Source: Clostridia bacterium
GTDB lineage: Bacteria > Bacillota > Clostridia > UMGS1840
DNA length: 64,000 bases
Reading direction: 5' to 3'
Assembly: GCA_017936745.1 (NCBI GenBank)
Contig: JAGBEY010000016.1
Span: 64,192-128,191, forward strand
A program made the translations under genes and the position numbers. This document shows, in pieces, positions 1 through 6,722 of this stretch. Below the pieces are notes generated by a model. The model was given only the letters and a program-made list of their open reading frames with translations, had not been told where the DNA came from and did not search any database. Numbering within the stretch: the first letter of the stretch is position 1; every line of letters starts with the position of its first letter.

Positions 1-210
1 GCCTGGGTAGTTGGTGAAGCAACCATCACTTACGGCAACTTCATTCAGAACATTATTGATTTTCTGATTATCGCGTTGTCTATCTTCTTATTTATCAAGA
101 TGATAGGAAGCTTCTCCAGAAAGAAAGAAGAAGCACCGGCTGAGCCTCCGAAAAAAGCAGACGATATCGTGCTGTTGGAAGAAATCAGAGATTTACTGAA
201 AAATAAATAA
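1..210 (+). CDS. mscL: Large-conductance mechanosensitive channel, 3' end (partial)
   Basis: Only the last 69 codons lie in the window; the 5' part is beyond the left edge. The reading frame from base 1 gives [20 protein letters not shown], then a hydrophobic segment [16 protein letters not shown], then a charged tail ending [12 protein letters not shown] before a TAA stop at 208-210. The short loop ending [11 protein letters not shown], the second transmembrane helix and a cytoplasmic amphipathic helix with the LLxEIRDLL pattern are typical of the MscL C-terminal half. MscL forms a homopentameric inner-membrane pore that opens under membrane tension and releases solutes on hypo-osmotic shock. 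The gene runs toward the hotdog gene, and the two share a bidirectional terminator. The assignment is confident, although the N-terminal helix cannot be seen. Confidence 0.9.
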   Translation, partial: AWVVGEATITYGNFIQNIIDFLIIALSIFLFIKMIGSFSRKKEEAPAEPPKKADDIVLLEEIRDLLKNK

Positions 211-225
211 AAAATCTTCATTACA

Positions 226-262
226 TAAAAAAACTGTGACCAAGCTGGTCACAGTTTTTTAT
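226..262. terminator. Bidirectional intrinsic terminator between mscL and the hotdog gene
   Basis: The inverted repeat ACTGTGACC (233-241), loop AAGCT, GGTCACAGT (247-255) is a perfect 9-bp stem. It is flanked by an A-run on the left and a T-run on the right. It therefore works as a Rho-independent terminator for mscL on the plus strand, and for the long minus-strand operon that ends at 259. Confidence 0.9.
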
Positions 263-651
263 TGTTTTGAAAAACCGGTAATGGTGACATTGGCAACCAA
301 ATTCTCCAATTCATCCGTTATGCGAATCTCGTAATAGTTGGTGGAACGCCCTGATTTTATCATATTTGCAACTGCAATCAACCGTTGCCCTTTTGCAGTT
401 CCCAAAAAAGCAATCTGCGAGCTTAAGGAAACCCATTTTGGTTCTTTCCAATTAGAAGCAACTGCATAACAAAAATCTGCCAACGTGAAAGGAACGCCTC
501 CCATCACACCACCGACTGCATTTTTATGACGGTCACAAATCGTAAGGCTGCATTTCGCATAGCCTTCCCCAACTTCGTCAATTACCATTCCATTCTCGGT
601 GGCAAAGCGATCCTTTTTAAAAAACTCTCTAATTTCATCTAAGGTATTCAT
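259..651 (-). CDS. PaaI-family hotdog thioesterase-like protein
   Basis: A 130-aa single hotdog-fold domain, the usual length for PaaI/YdiI-type acyl-CoA thioesterases. The family signature covers residues 42-59: H42 and N44, then a glycine-rich GGVMGGVPFTLAD segment at the start of the central helix. In most relatives the tripeptide is HGG; here it reads MGG, so the His is Met50. The likely role is hydrolysis of a small acyl- or aryl-CoA thioester in the cytoplasm as a homotetramer, but the substrate cannot be read from sequence. It is the last gene of the minus-strand run, 15 bases after the pseudouridine synthase, with a GGAG site about 12 bases before ATG. Family assignment is secure; activity is inferred. 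Confidence 0.75.
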   Translation of the reverse strand: MNTLDEIREFFKKDRFATENGMVIDEVGEGYAKCSLTICDRHKNAVGGVMGGVPFTLADFCYAVASNWKEPKWVSLSSQIAFLGTAKGQRLIAVANMIKSGRSTNYYEIRITDELENLVANVTITGFSKQ

Positions 652-666
652 ATCGCGTAATTTCTC

Positions 667-1566
667 CTATTTTAATTTCCCAAGCACTTCCTGAAATTCT
701 TCGGGAAGTTGGGAGGTAAACTCCATATATTCTCCGCTTTCGGGATGAATAAATCCTATAGTTTTGGCGTGCAACAGCTGCCCTCTCTGAAAGAGCTTCT
801 GTTTTTTTGCACCGTATACACTGTCTCCTGTTACAGGATGCCCAAGGCTTGCCATATGGACACGAATCTGGTGTGTTCTGCCGGTTTCCAAGCGGCATTT
901 TACCAAGCAATAGCCGCTATATCGCTCCAGCACCTCATAATGGGTAACAGCGTTTCTGGAATTGTGCATGGTAATTGCCATTTTTTTACGGTCTTTTTCA
1001 CTTCTGCCGATGGGCTTGTTCACCGTGCCGCTATCATGCTTGATAACACCGTCCAACAAGGCAACATATTCCCGTTTCACTGAATGTTCTTTAATTTGCT
1101 CTGCCAGTGAAAGATGTGCCGAATCTGTTTTTGCCACCAACAGAATACCGCTGGTATCCTTGTCAATCCGATGAACAATTCCCGGCCGGATAACACCGTT
1201 AATGGAGGATAAACGCCCCTTACAATGATGCAACAAGGCATTCACCAAAGTCCCTTCCTGATTGCCGTTGGCAGGATGCACCACCATCCCCCTGGGTTTG
1301 TTCACCACAATCAGCGAGTCATCTTCATAAACAATCTCAAGCGGAATATCCTCTGCTGACACATCCAGTTCCTTTGCTTCGGGAATCTCAAACGAAACGA
1401 CATCCCCCTCTGACACTGCGGTTTTTTTTGTGCAGGGAGTTCCGTTCACCAACACCAAGCCTTCTTCTATCAGCTTTTGCATATAGCTTCTGGTAATCTC
1501 AGGATATGCCTCTGCCAGATATTTATCCACCCGTATTTTGTCGGAAACGGTAACCTTTACTTCCAC
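667..1566 (-). CDS. RluD/RluA-family 23S rRNA pseudouridine synthase
   Basis: 299 aa, normal for RluD-type enzymes. An N-terminal S4 RNA-binding domain (about residues 11-60) precedes the catalytic domain. The family motif HRIDKDTSG at 132-140 carries the catalytic Asp135, and a second block reads RLETGRTHQIRVH. It isomerises uridines to pseudouridine in rRNA, probably in 23S rRNA helix 69 as for RluD, but the exact target is not determinable. It follows lspA by 15 bases, the same order as lspA-ylyB in Bacillus. The start is GTG with a TAGGAG site about 11 bases upstream. Confidence 0.9.
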   Translation of the reverse strand: MEVKVTVSDKIRVDKYLAEAYPEITRSYMQKLIEEGLVLVNGTPCTKKTAVSEGDVVSFEIPEAKELDVSAEDIPLEIVYEDDSLIVVNKPRGMVVHPANGNQEGTLVNALLHHCKGRLSSINGVIRPGIVHRIDKDTSGILLVAKTDSAHLSLAEQIKEHSVKREYVALLDGVIKHDSGTVNKPIGRSEKDRKKMAITMHNSRNAVTHYEVLERYSGYCLVKCRLETGRTHQIRVHMASLGHPVTGDSVYGAKKQKLFQRGQLLHAKTIGFIHPESGEYMEFTSQLPEEFQEVLGKLK

Positions 1567-1581
1567 AGCTTCAAAACACTC

Positions 1582-2034
1582 CTATTTCTTTTTGGAATCT
1601 GCTTTCCAAATCATAACCGCCAGCCAAATCACGCCTAACACTACACAAATATCTGCCAGATTAAAGACGGGATAGTTGATGCACTGCACATCAATATAAT
1701 CCACCACGAAACCAAAACGAAGGCGGTCTGCCACATTGGAAATGCCTCCTCCCGCAATCATTGCAAGAGAAATCAAAAATGTGCGTTTTGCCGTTTTTCT
1801 TGTGGCAATCACATAATAGGTTACTGCCAAAAATAAAACGAGAGCCACAACAATCAAAAAGAGCTTTGCATTTTGAAAGATGCCAAAAGCGGCTCCGTAA
1901 TTTTCCACATAGGTAAGAGAAAACACCCCGGGAATGATTGTGACAGGATTTCCTTTTAAGAAGAATGCACCCCAATATGCCAGAATTCTGGTAACAAAAA
2001 CAATCAGTAATACAATGCCAAAATAAATTGCCAT
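1582..2034 (-). CDS. lspA: Lipoprotein signal peptidase (signal peptidase II)
   Basis: 150 aa with four hydrophobic stretches, as expected for this polytopic membrane aspartyl protease. It cleaves the signal peptide of prolipoproteins in front of the lipidated cysteine. The two catalytic aspartates are visible in their motifs: GGGISNVADR (Asp103) and FNLAD (Asp128). The family segment VENYGAAFGIFQ is at about residues 43-54. The N-terminus is short and reads VTRI where many homologues have DQxTK. The ATG is preceded by AAGGAG with good spacing. A lipoprotein client, the GerC-type germinant receptor subunit, is encoded in this window. Confidence 0.95.
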   Translation of the reverse strand: MAIYFGIVLLIVFVTRILAYWGAFFLKGNPVTIIPGVFSLTYVENYGAAFGIFQNAKLFLIVVALVLFLAVTYYVIATRKTAKRTFLISLAMIAGGGISNVADRLRFGFVVDYIDVQCINYPVFNLADICVVLGVIWLAVMIWKADSKKK

Positions 2035-2047
2035 ATTAAACTCCTTG

Positions 2048-2488
2048 TTATTGGTCTAATTCCAGAATTTCAATCTGAGATTGAATGAGGCTTCTGATTT
2101 TGGATTTATAAATGTTAAATTCCTGCTTCAAAGAGGCAATCTGCGTGCGGATTGCTTCCAACTCCTGATTTGCCTGATTGATCATTTCGTCTTTTTTTAT
2201 ATTTGCTTCCGCAACAATATTTTCCGCTTCCTTATGCGCATTTTTCTTAATTTCATCAGAAATGGAATGTGCAGTTACTACGGTATCACGCAGAGCATCC
2301 TCCATGGATTTATATTCACGGATTGCATCGGAGAGCATATTGTTTTTATCTTTTAAGGTCAGGTTATCTTTATAAAGCTTGTCGTAATCTTTGTAGATGG
2401 TTTCTACAAACTCCATAACCTCATCCTTATCATAGCCAAATGCCACTTTTTTGAAGTTGATGTTTTCCAATTCGATTGGTGTATACAT
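2048..2488 (-). CDS. divIVA: DivIVA-domain cell division/polarity protein
   Basis: 146 aa from the chosen ATG (MYTPIELENINFKK). This start fits the conserved DivIVA N-terminus (TPxDIxNxxF) and has an AAGGGGGA ribosome-binding site just upstream; a longer in-frame TTG start would add 13 unconserved residues across that site. Residues 1-35 form the lipid-binding DivIVA motif (FGYDKDEVMEFV), and the rest is heptad-rich coiled coil. DivIVA marks negatively curved membrane at septa and poles and recruits division or sporulation partners. It sits between ylmH and lspA, as in the Bacillus ylm cluster, but ileS is absent. A strong terminator lies directly upstream (2507-2540), so its transcription is of interest. 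Confidence 0.9.
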   Translation of the reverse strand: MYTPIELENINFKKVAFGYDKDEVMEFVETIYKDYDKLYKDNLTLKDKNNMLSDAIREYKSMEDALRDTVVTAHSISDEIKKNAHKEAENIVAEANIKKDEMINQANQELEAIRTQIASLKQEFNIYKSKIRSLIQSQIEILELDQ

Positions 2489-2506
2489 AAGAAAGTCCCC
2501 CTTATT

Positions 2507-2540
2507 TAAAAAAAGGCATAAGAGCACAGGCTCCTATGCC
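2507..2540 (-). terminator. Intrinsic terminator between ylmH and divIVA
   Basis: Read on the minus strand, the ylmH stop TAG is followed at once by GGCATAGGAGC, loop CTGT, GCTCTTATGCC and seven Ts. The 11-bp stem has one mismatch. The T-run ends about six bases before the divIVA Shine-Dalgarno, leaving no room for a conventional promoter between them. It probably acts as a partial terminator or attenuator. Confidence 0.85.
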
Positions 2541-3302
2541 CTATTCATATTTTTTCACCGTGATTTTCATTCTGTCTTTTTTGGTCACACCGTCTACCGA
2601 ATCAATCACAAAACGACCTACACGGACAAGAGACAGCACATCCCCTTGCTGTAGCACCCGTTTGTAGTTAGATTCCTCAAAATGGTTGACCTTAACCTTG
2701 CCGGACAAAATATAGCTTTTCGCTTTTTCTCTGGATAAACGCGCAATATCTGCTACCAGGCAATCCAGCCTGAGAGAAGAAACTGTAGTACTGCGGGAAG
2801 AAAACTGCTGTTCACGAGCTACCGAAAAGCCGTCTACCATCTGCACATTGACAGAGTATCGGCTAATTTGAGTCAACTCCTGACAAATATATTCTGCCAC
2901 TTCCTCTTTCACAGCAAACACTGCTCTGTCTCCGGTAAGAATATCCCCGATTTTTTGCCGTTTTAATCCCAATCCCATAAGAGAACCTAAAATATCGCCA
3001 TGTGCCAGCTTGGAAATATCGGAGGCGAAAACCTCAAGCAACCGAACAGGCGGTTCTCCATACTCAAAATCCAAACTGCAAATACACCGTTCTGCATTTT
3101 GGATTCCTCCGAAAAACTGCAAACGCTCTCTCCAGAACGGAAAAGTCTGCTGAACCAATATCATCTGCCTGGCATCTAAAAAATCAGAATAAACAGGATA
3201 ATTCTTTTGGTCAGACTGCTCCAGCCTATCGTACAAGGAGGCGAGAAACATTCTGTCCTCCTTGTCGGGAATTTTTTCCAGAAGTTCAGACTTCAACTGC
3301 AT
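2541..3302 (-). CDS. ylmH: YlmH-family S4-domain RNA-binding protein
   Basis: 253 aa, typical of YlmH. The N-terminal part (about residues 1-170) is the YlmH alpha/beta region; an S4 domain lies at about 180-240, with RLDCLVADIARLSREKA and the SGKVKVN hairpin. YlmH homologues bind ribosomes carrying peptidyl-tRNA after subunit splitting and take part in quality control; older work linked the cluster to division. The gene lies six bases after sepF and in front of divIVA, the conserved ylm order, though ylmG (YggT) is missing between them. No strong ribosome-binding site is seen, so translation may be coupled to sepF. Confidence 0.88.
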   Translation of the reverse strand: MQLKSELLEKIPDKEDRMFLASLYDRLEQSDQKNYPVYSDFLDARQMILVQQTFPFWRERLQFFGGIQNAERCICSLDFEYGEPPVRLLEVFASDISKLAHGDILGSLMGLGLKRQKIGDILTGDRAVFAVKEEVAEYICQELTQISRYSVNVQMVDGFSVAREQQFSSRSTTVSSLRLDCLVADIARLSREKAKSYILSGKVKVNHFEESNYKRVLQQGDVLSLVRVGRFVIDSVDGVTKKDRMKITVKKYE

Positions 3303-3308
3303 TGCCGG

Positions 3309-3776
3309 TTAAAAGGGAAATACCACTTTGTTACGAAGCTCGTCTTTAAAATCTCCCATAATGCCCATATTGTACGGAACAATCAGGAAAATTCCATTGG
3401 AAATACGCTGAATGTTACCATCTAACGCATAAACCGCTCCGGATAAAAAGTCGATAATCTGCTTTGCAATATCGCGGTCAATATTTTCTAAATTTACCAC
3501 AATGGGTTTCTTTGTTTTCAAATGGTCGGCAATTTCTTTGGAATCTTCAAAGGTGACAGGCTGCACCACAACCACCTTTAACTGGGTGGTGGTATGGATA
3601 TTTACAATTTTGCCCCGTTTCTGAAGCGGATTGGTTTCCTTAGGTTCTTTTACCTCTTTGGGTTCTTTCACCGCAGGCTCTTTATGCTTGAAGATTTTCT
3701 CAACATCTTCTTCCAGCTCATCATCGCCATCCAGAAAACCGATATCAATTAGTTTTTTCTTGATTGCACCAAACAT
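3309..3776 (-). CDS. sepF: Cell division protein SepF
   Basis: 155 aa. An N-terminal membrane-binding amphipathic helix (MFGAIKKKLIDIGFL) is followed by an acidic and Lys/Pro-rich linker (about 18-55), then the SepF core. The core contains VVNLENIDRDIAKQIIDFLSG and the dimer strand ending FLIVP. SepF tethers FtsZ filaments to the membrane and shapes the septum in Gram-positive bacteria. The ATG has a strong AGGAGG site. The gene is preceded by yggS and followed by ylmH, as in the classic cluster next to the dcw genes, although no ftsZ is in this window. Confidence 0.95.
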   Translation of the reverse strand: MFGAIKKKLIDIGFLDGDDELEEDVEKIFKHKEPAVKEPKEVKEPKETNPLQKRGKIVNIHTTTQLKVVVVQPVTFEDSKEIADHLKTKKPIVVNLENIDRDIAKQIIDFLSGAVYALDGNIQRISNGIFLIVPYNMGIMGDFKDELRNKVVFPF

Positions 3777-3830
3777 TATGTAATTCCTCCTGATTATATA
3801 ATAGAACTGCCTCCAGCTGAGGCTTGTTAT

Positions 3831-4517
3831 TTACTGATAATTTCTCGGCCCGAAAATAGCAGAGCCGACACGCACCAGGGTCGAGCCCTCCTCAATAGCA
3901 ATGGAATAATCATGGCTCATTCCCATAGATAAAATACTGATATTACAATCTTGCGCCCGATACGCTTCATAAATTCCCCGAAGTTTGGAAAACACACGCC
4001 TGAGAAACGCCTCATCAGAGCCTACCGGCGGCATCGTCATAAAGCCTTTGACACAGACATTGGAGAAAGCGGAGCTGCCCTGCAGCAGCCCATCTAAATC
4101 TTCTTCGTAAACGCCGGATTTAGAAGCTTCTCTGGTCAGATTCACTTCCAGCAAAACATCCTGAATTTTATCGTGCTTTTTTGCCTGCTTGTCAATTTCT
4201 TTCAGCAAAGACAAGGAATCCACAGAGTGAATCAGGCTGACCTTATCTATAAGATATTTCACCTTATTGGACTGCAGATGCCCTATCATATGAAACTCCT
4301 CTACATAAGGACACAACACATCGTATTTGGCAACCAGCTCCTGCACATAATTCTCACCAATTGCACGAACACCGTATTCCAATGCCGGCATTATCTCTTC
4401 GGGAGACTTTGTTTTGGTAACCGGAAGCAGCATCACCTCATCCGGATTTCTGCCTGCTTTTTTTGCACTTTCTACAATGTTATATTTTATTATATCAAGT
4501 TTTTCAGCTATTGTCAA
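3831..4517 (-). CDS. yggS: YggS/YlmE-family pyridoxal phosphate homeostasis protein
   Basis: 228 aa, the usual size for this single-domain alanine-racemase-fold protein. The PLP-binding lysine is predicted at Lys35 in LPVTKTKS. Other family blocks are AIGENYVQEL, HMIGHLQSNK, SVDSL, a GFMTMPP stretch and SMGMSHDY near the phosphate-binding end. The protein binds PLP without a known catalytic activity and buffers intracellular PLP and amino-acid pools. It starts at TTG with an AAAGGA site and lies in the ylmE position upstream of sepF. The neighbour upstream is an HlyD-like membrane adaptor. Confidence 0.92.
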   Translation of the reverse strand: MTIAEKLDIIKYNIVESAKKAGRNPDEVMLLPVTKTKSPEEIMPALEYGVRAIGENYVQELVAKYDVLCPYVEEFHMIGHLQSNKVKYLIDKVSLIHSVDSLSLLKEIDKQAKKHDKIQDVLLEVNLTREASKSGVYEEDLDGLLQGSSAFSNVCVKGFMTMPPVGSDEAFLRRVFSKLRGIYEAYRAQDCNISILSMGMSHDYSIAIEEGSTLVRVGSAIFGPRNYQ

Positions 4518-4552
4518 TCAAATTCAGTCCTTTTCTCACTTTTTTCGTAATT

Positions 4553-5785
4553 TCATCGAGGGTCTGCCACAATCATTCCCTCAGAAAGATTTTTCGATTT
4601 GGTGATTACCAAATCGTAAAGCAAAACATTGCCTGCATTCTGATTGTCCTCTTTTACAATCACAAACTCATTCTTTTCGCACAATACCTCCACGGCTCTC
4701 TTTCTGACAACGCTGTCTTTTACAATCCAGACATACTTTTCATCACCGTTTTCCAAAATGGCTTCTTTGGGAATACGAAGCCCCGCGTAGCTTTCCTTTA
4801 TGAGTTCAAATTCTGCTTTTCGTTCTGCAAACAGGGTGTCCAGATTTTTGGAAACGGTTAACGTCAGCACCACTTCCCTGCCATCCTGATTCACTTGCTT
4901 TACAGTGCAGGCAATTTTTCCTCCTGCAACATCGGGAGATTTGATGTAGATACGGTCTCCCTCCTCAATACCGGAGGCTTCCTTTTTGCTTAATTTAACC
5001 AGCACCATAGCTTCATAGTTATTCACAATTTTACCAAATACATAGTTTCCTTCGGTTTTGGAATAATCCACCGGTTTGGAGCTCCATAGGCTGTCAAACA
5101 GTTTATTGTCTGCTCCCGAAACGGTTTCTTTGTTGATGATGGTTTCAAAGCCATCTACCTTTGAATATATCACACCGGAGGTGGCGGAATAAAAGGCATC
5201 CTTCTGCCCGGTGATGGTACGTTCCACATCGTCACGCTGATTTTTCAGCTTTTCCAGTTCTTTTTCCGGGGTGTTGCCGTTTTCTCCAAGTGCCATCCCC
5301 TCAATTTCGTTACTCTCCTTTATGGCAGCGGAAAAATCTCCGTTCTGGGAATGATAGGCAACCTTTCGCATTTTTTTCAAAAGAACCGCATTGCTGCTCT
5401 CCTGGTTATTACCGTCCTGGTTCCGGTTTTTAATGCTGGTTTCCAAGGTGTTAATTTTTTCACTTAAGGTTTTAATACTCTGACTTTTCGCTTCATCAAT
5501 TTCACCGGAATACACACTGGCTACGTGGGTTCTTGCGGTGACACGGGTTCCGTCAGAATAGTTCATAACTGCCATTCCTTTGGTGGAAGAAGTAAGAAGC
5601 TCCTCGTCCCACACCATAATTCCCTTTGCCTCTACTACAACCTCTTCTTCCCCATGATAAACCACCTGGGTACTGAAGCTGGGATGAAAATACACATACA
5701 TCCCGATGGCAACTGCCGCAACAATCAAAATCAGTCCAACCTTATACACGGTAGGGATTGCAAATTTTTTCCGAGATTTTGCCAT
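4553..5785 (-). CDS. HlyD-like membrane fusion/adaptor protein
   Basis: 410 aa. A short basic cytoplasmic N-terminus is followed by one transmembrane helix (about residues 13-32), then an extracytoplasmic region. That region has a lipoyl/barrel-sandwich-like strand pair (around GIMVWDEELL and GVIYSKVDGF) interrupted by a Gln/Glu/Lys-rich coiled coil of about 100 residues, and a beta-barrel C-terminal part with RIPKEAILENGDEKYVWIV. That layout is the HlyD/periplasmic-adaptor fold. No ABC, RND or MFS exporter gene lies next to it; it sits in front of yggS-sepF, three bases after miaA in transcription order. A role at the division site or envelope is inference from position only. Confidence 0.7.
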   Translation of the reverse strand: MAKSRKKFAIPTVYKVGLILIVAAVAIGMYVYFHPSFSTQVVYHGEEEVVVEAKGIMVWDEELLTSSTKGMAVMNYSDGTRVTARTHVASVYSGEIDEAKSQSIKTLSEKINTLETSIKNRNQDGNNQESSNAVLLKKMRKVAYHSQNGDFSAAIKESNEIEGMALGENGNTPEKELEKLKNQRDDVERTITGQKDAFYSATSGVIYSKVDGFETIINKETVSGADNKLFDSLWSSKPVDYSKTEGNYVFGKIVNNYEAMVLVKLSKKEASGIEEGDRIYIKSPDVAGGKIACTVKQVNQDGREVVLTLTVSKNLDTLFAERKAEFELIKESYAGLRIPKEAILENGDEKYVWIVKDSVVRKRAVEVLCEKNEFVIVKEDNQNAGNVLLYDLVITKSKNLSEGMIVADPR

Positions 5786-5788
5786 AAT

Positions 5789-6715
5789 CTACCACCCTTT
5801 TTTTACATAATTTATTACAGTTTCAGAAAGCTCCTCTTTGGGAAGCGTCGCTTCCAGCCAATATGCTCCCTCATTCCGCCGAAACCAGGTCAACTGCCGT
5901 TTGGCGTAACGACGGGATTCCTGCTTGATTTTATCCACAGCTTCCTCCAATGTCAGGTAGCCGTCTAAATATTCTACCATTTCTTTGTAGCCGATTGCCT
6001 GCATTGCCGTGTTAGTTTTGGGAACTCCTTGCCGAAGCAGTTCTTTTACTTCCTCAATCAACCCGTTTTCAAGCATCTTGTCTACCCTCTCATTGATGCG
6101 GTTATACAGAAGGTCACGTGCAGTATCCAACACGAAAAATTTCACATCATAAGGCTTGGGCGCATTTTTGGTACGCTCCTCCTGCTGAGATATGGTGGTG
6201 CCGGAAATCCGATACACCTCCAGCGCCCGAATCAGGCGTCTGCCATTGTTAGGATGGAGTCGTTGTGCAGTTTTCGGGTCAATTTTTTGAAGCTCGGCAA
6301 GCAGATATTCGCCCCCCTTTTCCTCATACATAGCAGTCAATTCAGCTCTCACAGCATCATCGGAGGGAATGGGTGCTAAATCGTAGCCATAGACCAAAGA
6401 GTTGATATAAAGCCCGGTTCCGCCCGCAATGACAGGAATTTTTCCTTTTGCTATAATAGACTCCACACAGGTTTTTGCATCTTCAACATACTGGCTGACA
6501 TTATAATTTTCAAAAGGTGATACAATGTCTATCATATGATGAACAATGCCCTGCATTTCCTCTTGTGTCACCTTGGCAGTTCCCACATTCATATCCCGAT
6601 AAATCTGCATGGAATCGGCAGAAACAATTTCTGTATTCAGTTGTTTTGCCACCTCCACCGAAAGTCCTGTTTTGCCGGAGGCGGTGGGTCCTGCAATCAC
6701 GATAACCTGTTTCAT
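5789..6715 (-). CDS. miaA: tRNA dimethylallyltransferase
   Basis: 308 aa from ATG at 6713-6715, chosen because TAGGAG lies six bases upstream and the protein then begins MKQVIVIAGPTASGKT; a longer frame would overlap mutL. The P-loop is at residues 9-16 and is followed by the substrate motif DSMQIYRDMNVGTAK. MiaA transfers a dimethylallyl group from DMAPP to N6 of A37 in tRNAs reading UNN codons. The partner enzyme MiaB, which methylthiolates the same base, is encoded four genes away in transcription order within the same run (miaB-mutS-mutL-miaA). Seven bases separate it from mutL. Confidence 0.95.
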   Translation of the reverse strand: MKQVIVIAGPTASGKTGLSVEVAKQLNTEIVSADSMQIYRDMNVGTAKVTQEEMQGIVHHMIDIVSPFENYNVSQYVEDAKTCVESIIAKGKIPVIAGGTGLYINSLVYGYDLAPIPSDDAVRAELTAMYEEKGGEYLLAELQKIDPKTAQRLHPNNGRRLIRALEVYRISGTTISQQEERTKNAPKPYDVKFFVLDTARDLLYNRINERVDKMLENGLIEEVKELLRQGVPKTNTAMQAIGYKEMVEYLDGYLTLEEAVDKIKQESRRYAKRQLTWFRRNEGAYWLEATLPKEELSETVINYVKKGW

Positions 6716-6722
6716 ATAACTC

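Noticed and set aside
635-910. A 91-codon minus-strand frame overlapping the pseudouridine synthase.
   Set aside because: The overlapping RluD-family gene has clear catalytic motifs; this frame is an out-of-frame shadow.
3777-3830. Short inverted repeat GCCTC-AGCTG-GAGGC between yggS and sepF as a terminator.
   Set aside because: Only five base pairs and no T-tract follow on the minus strand; the genes are a conserved cotranscribed pair.
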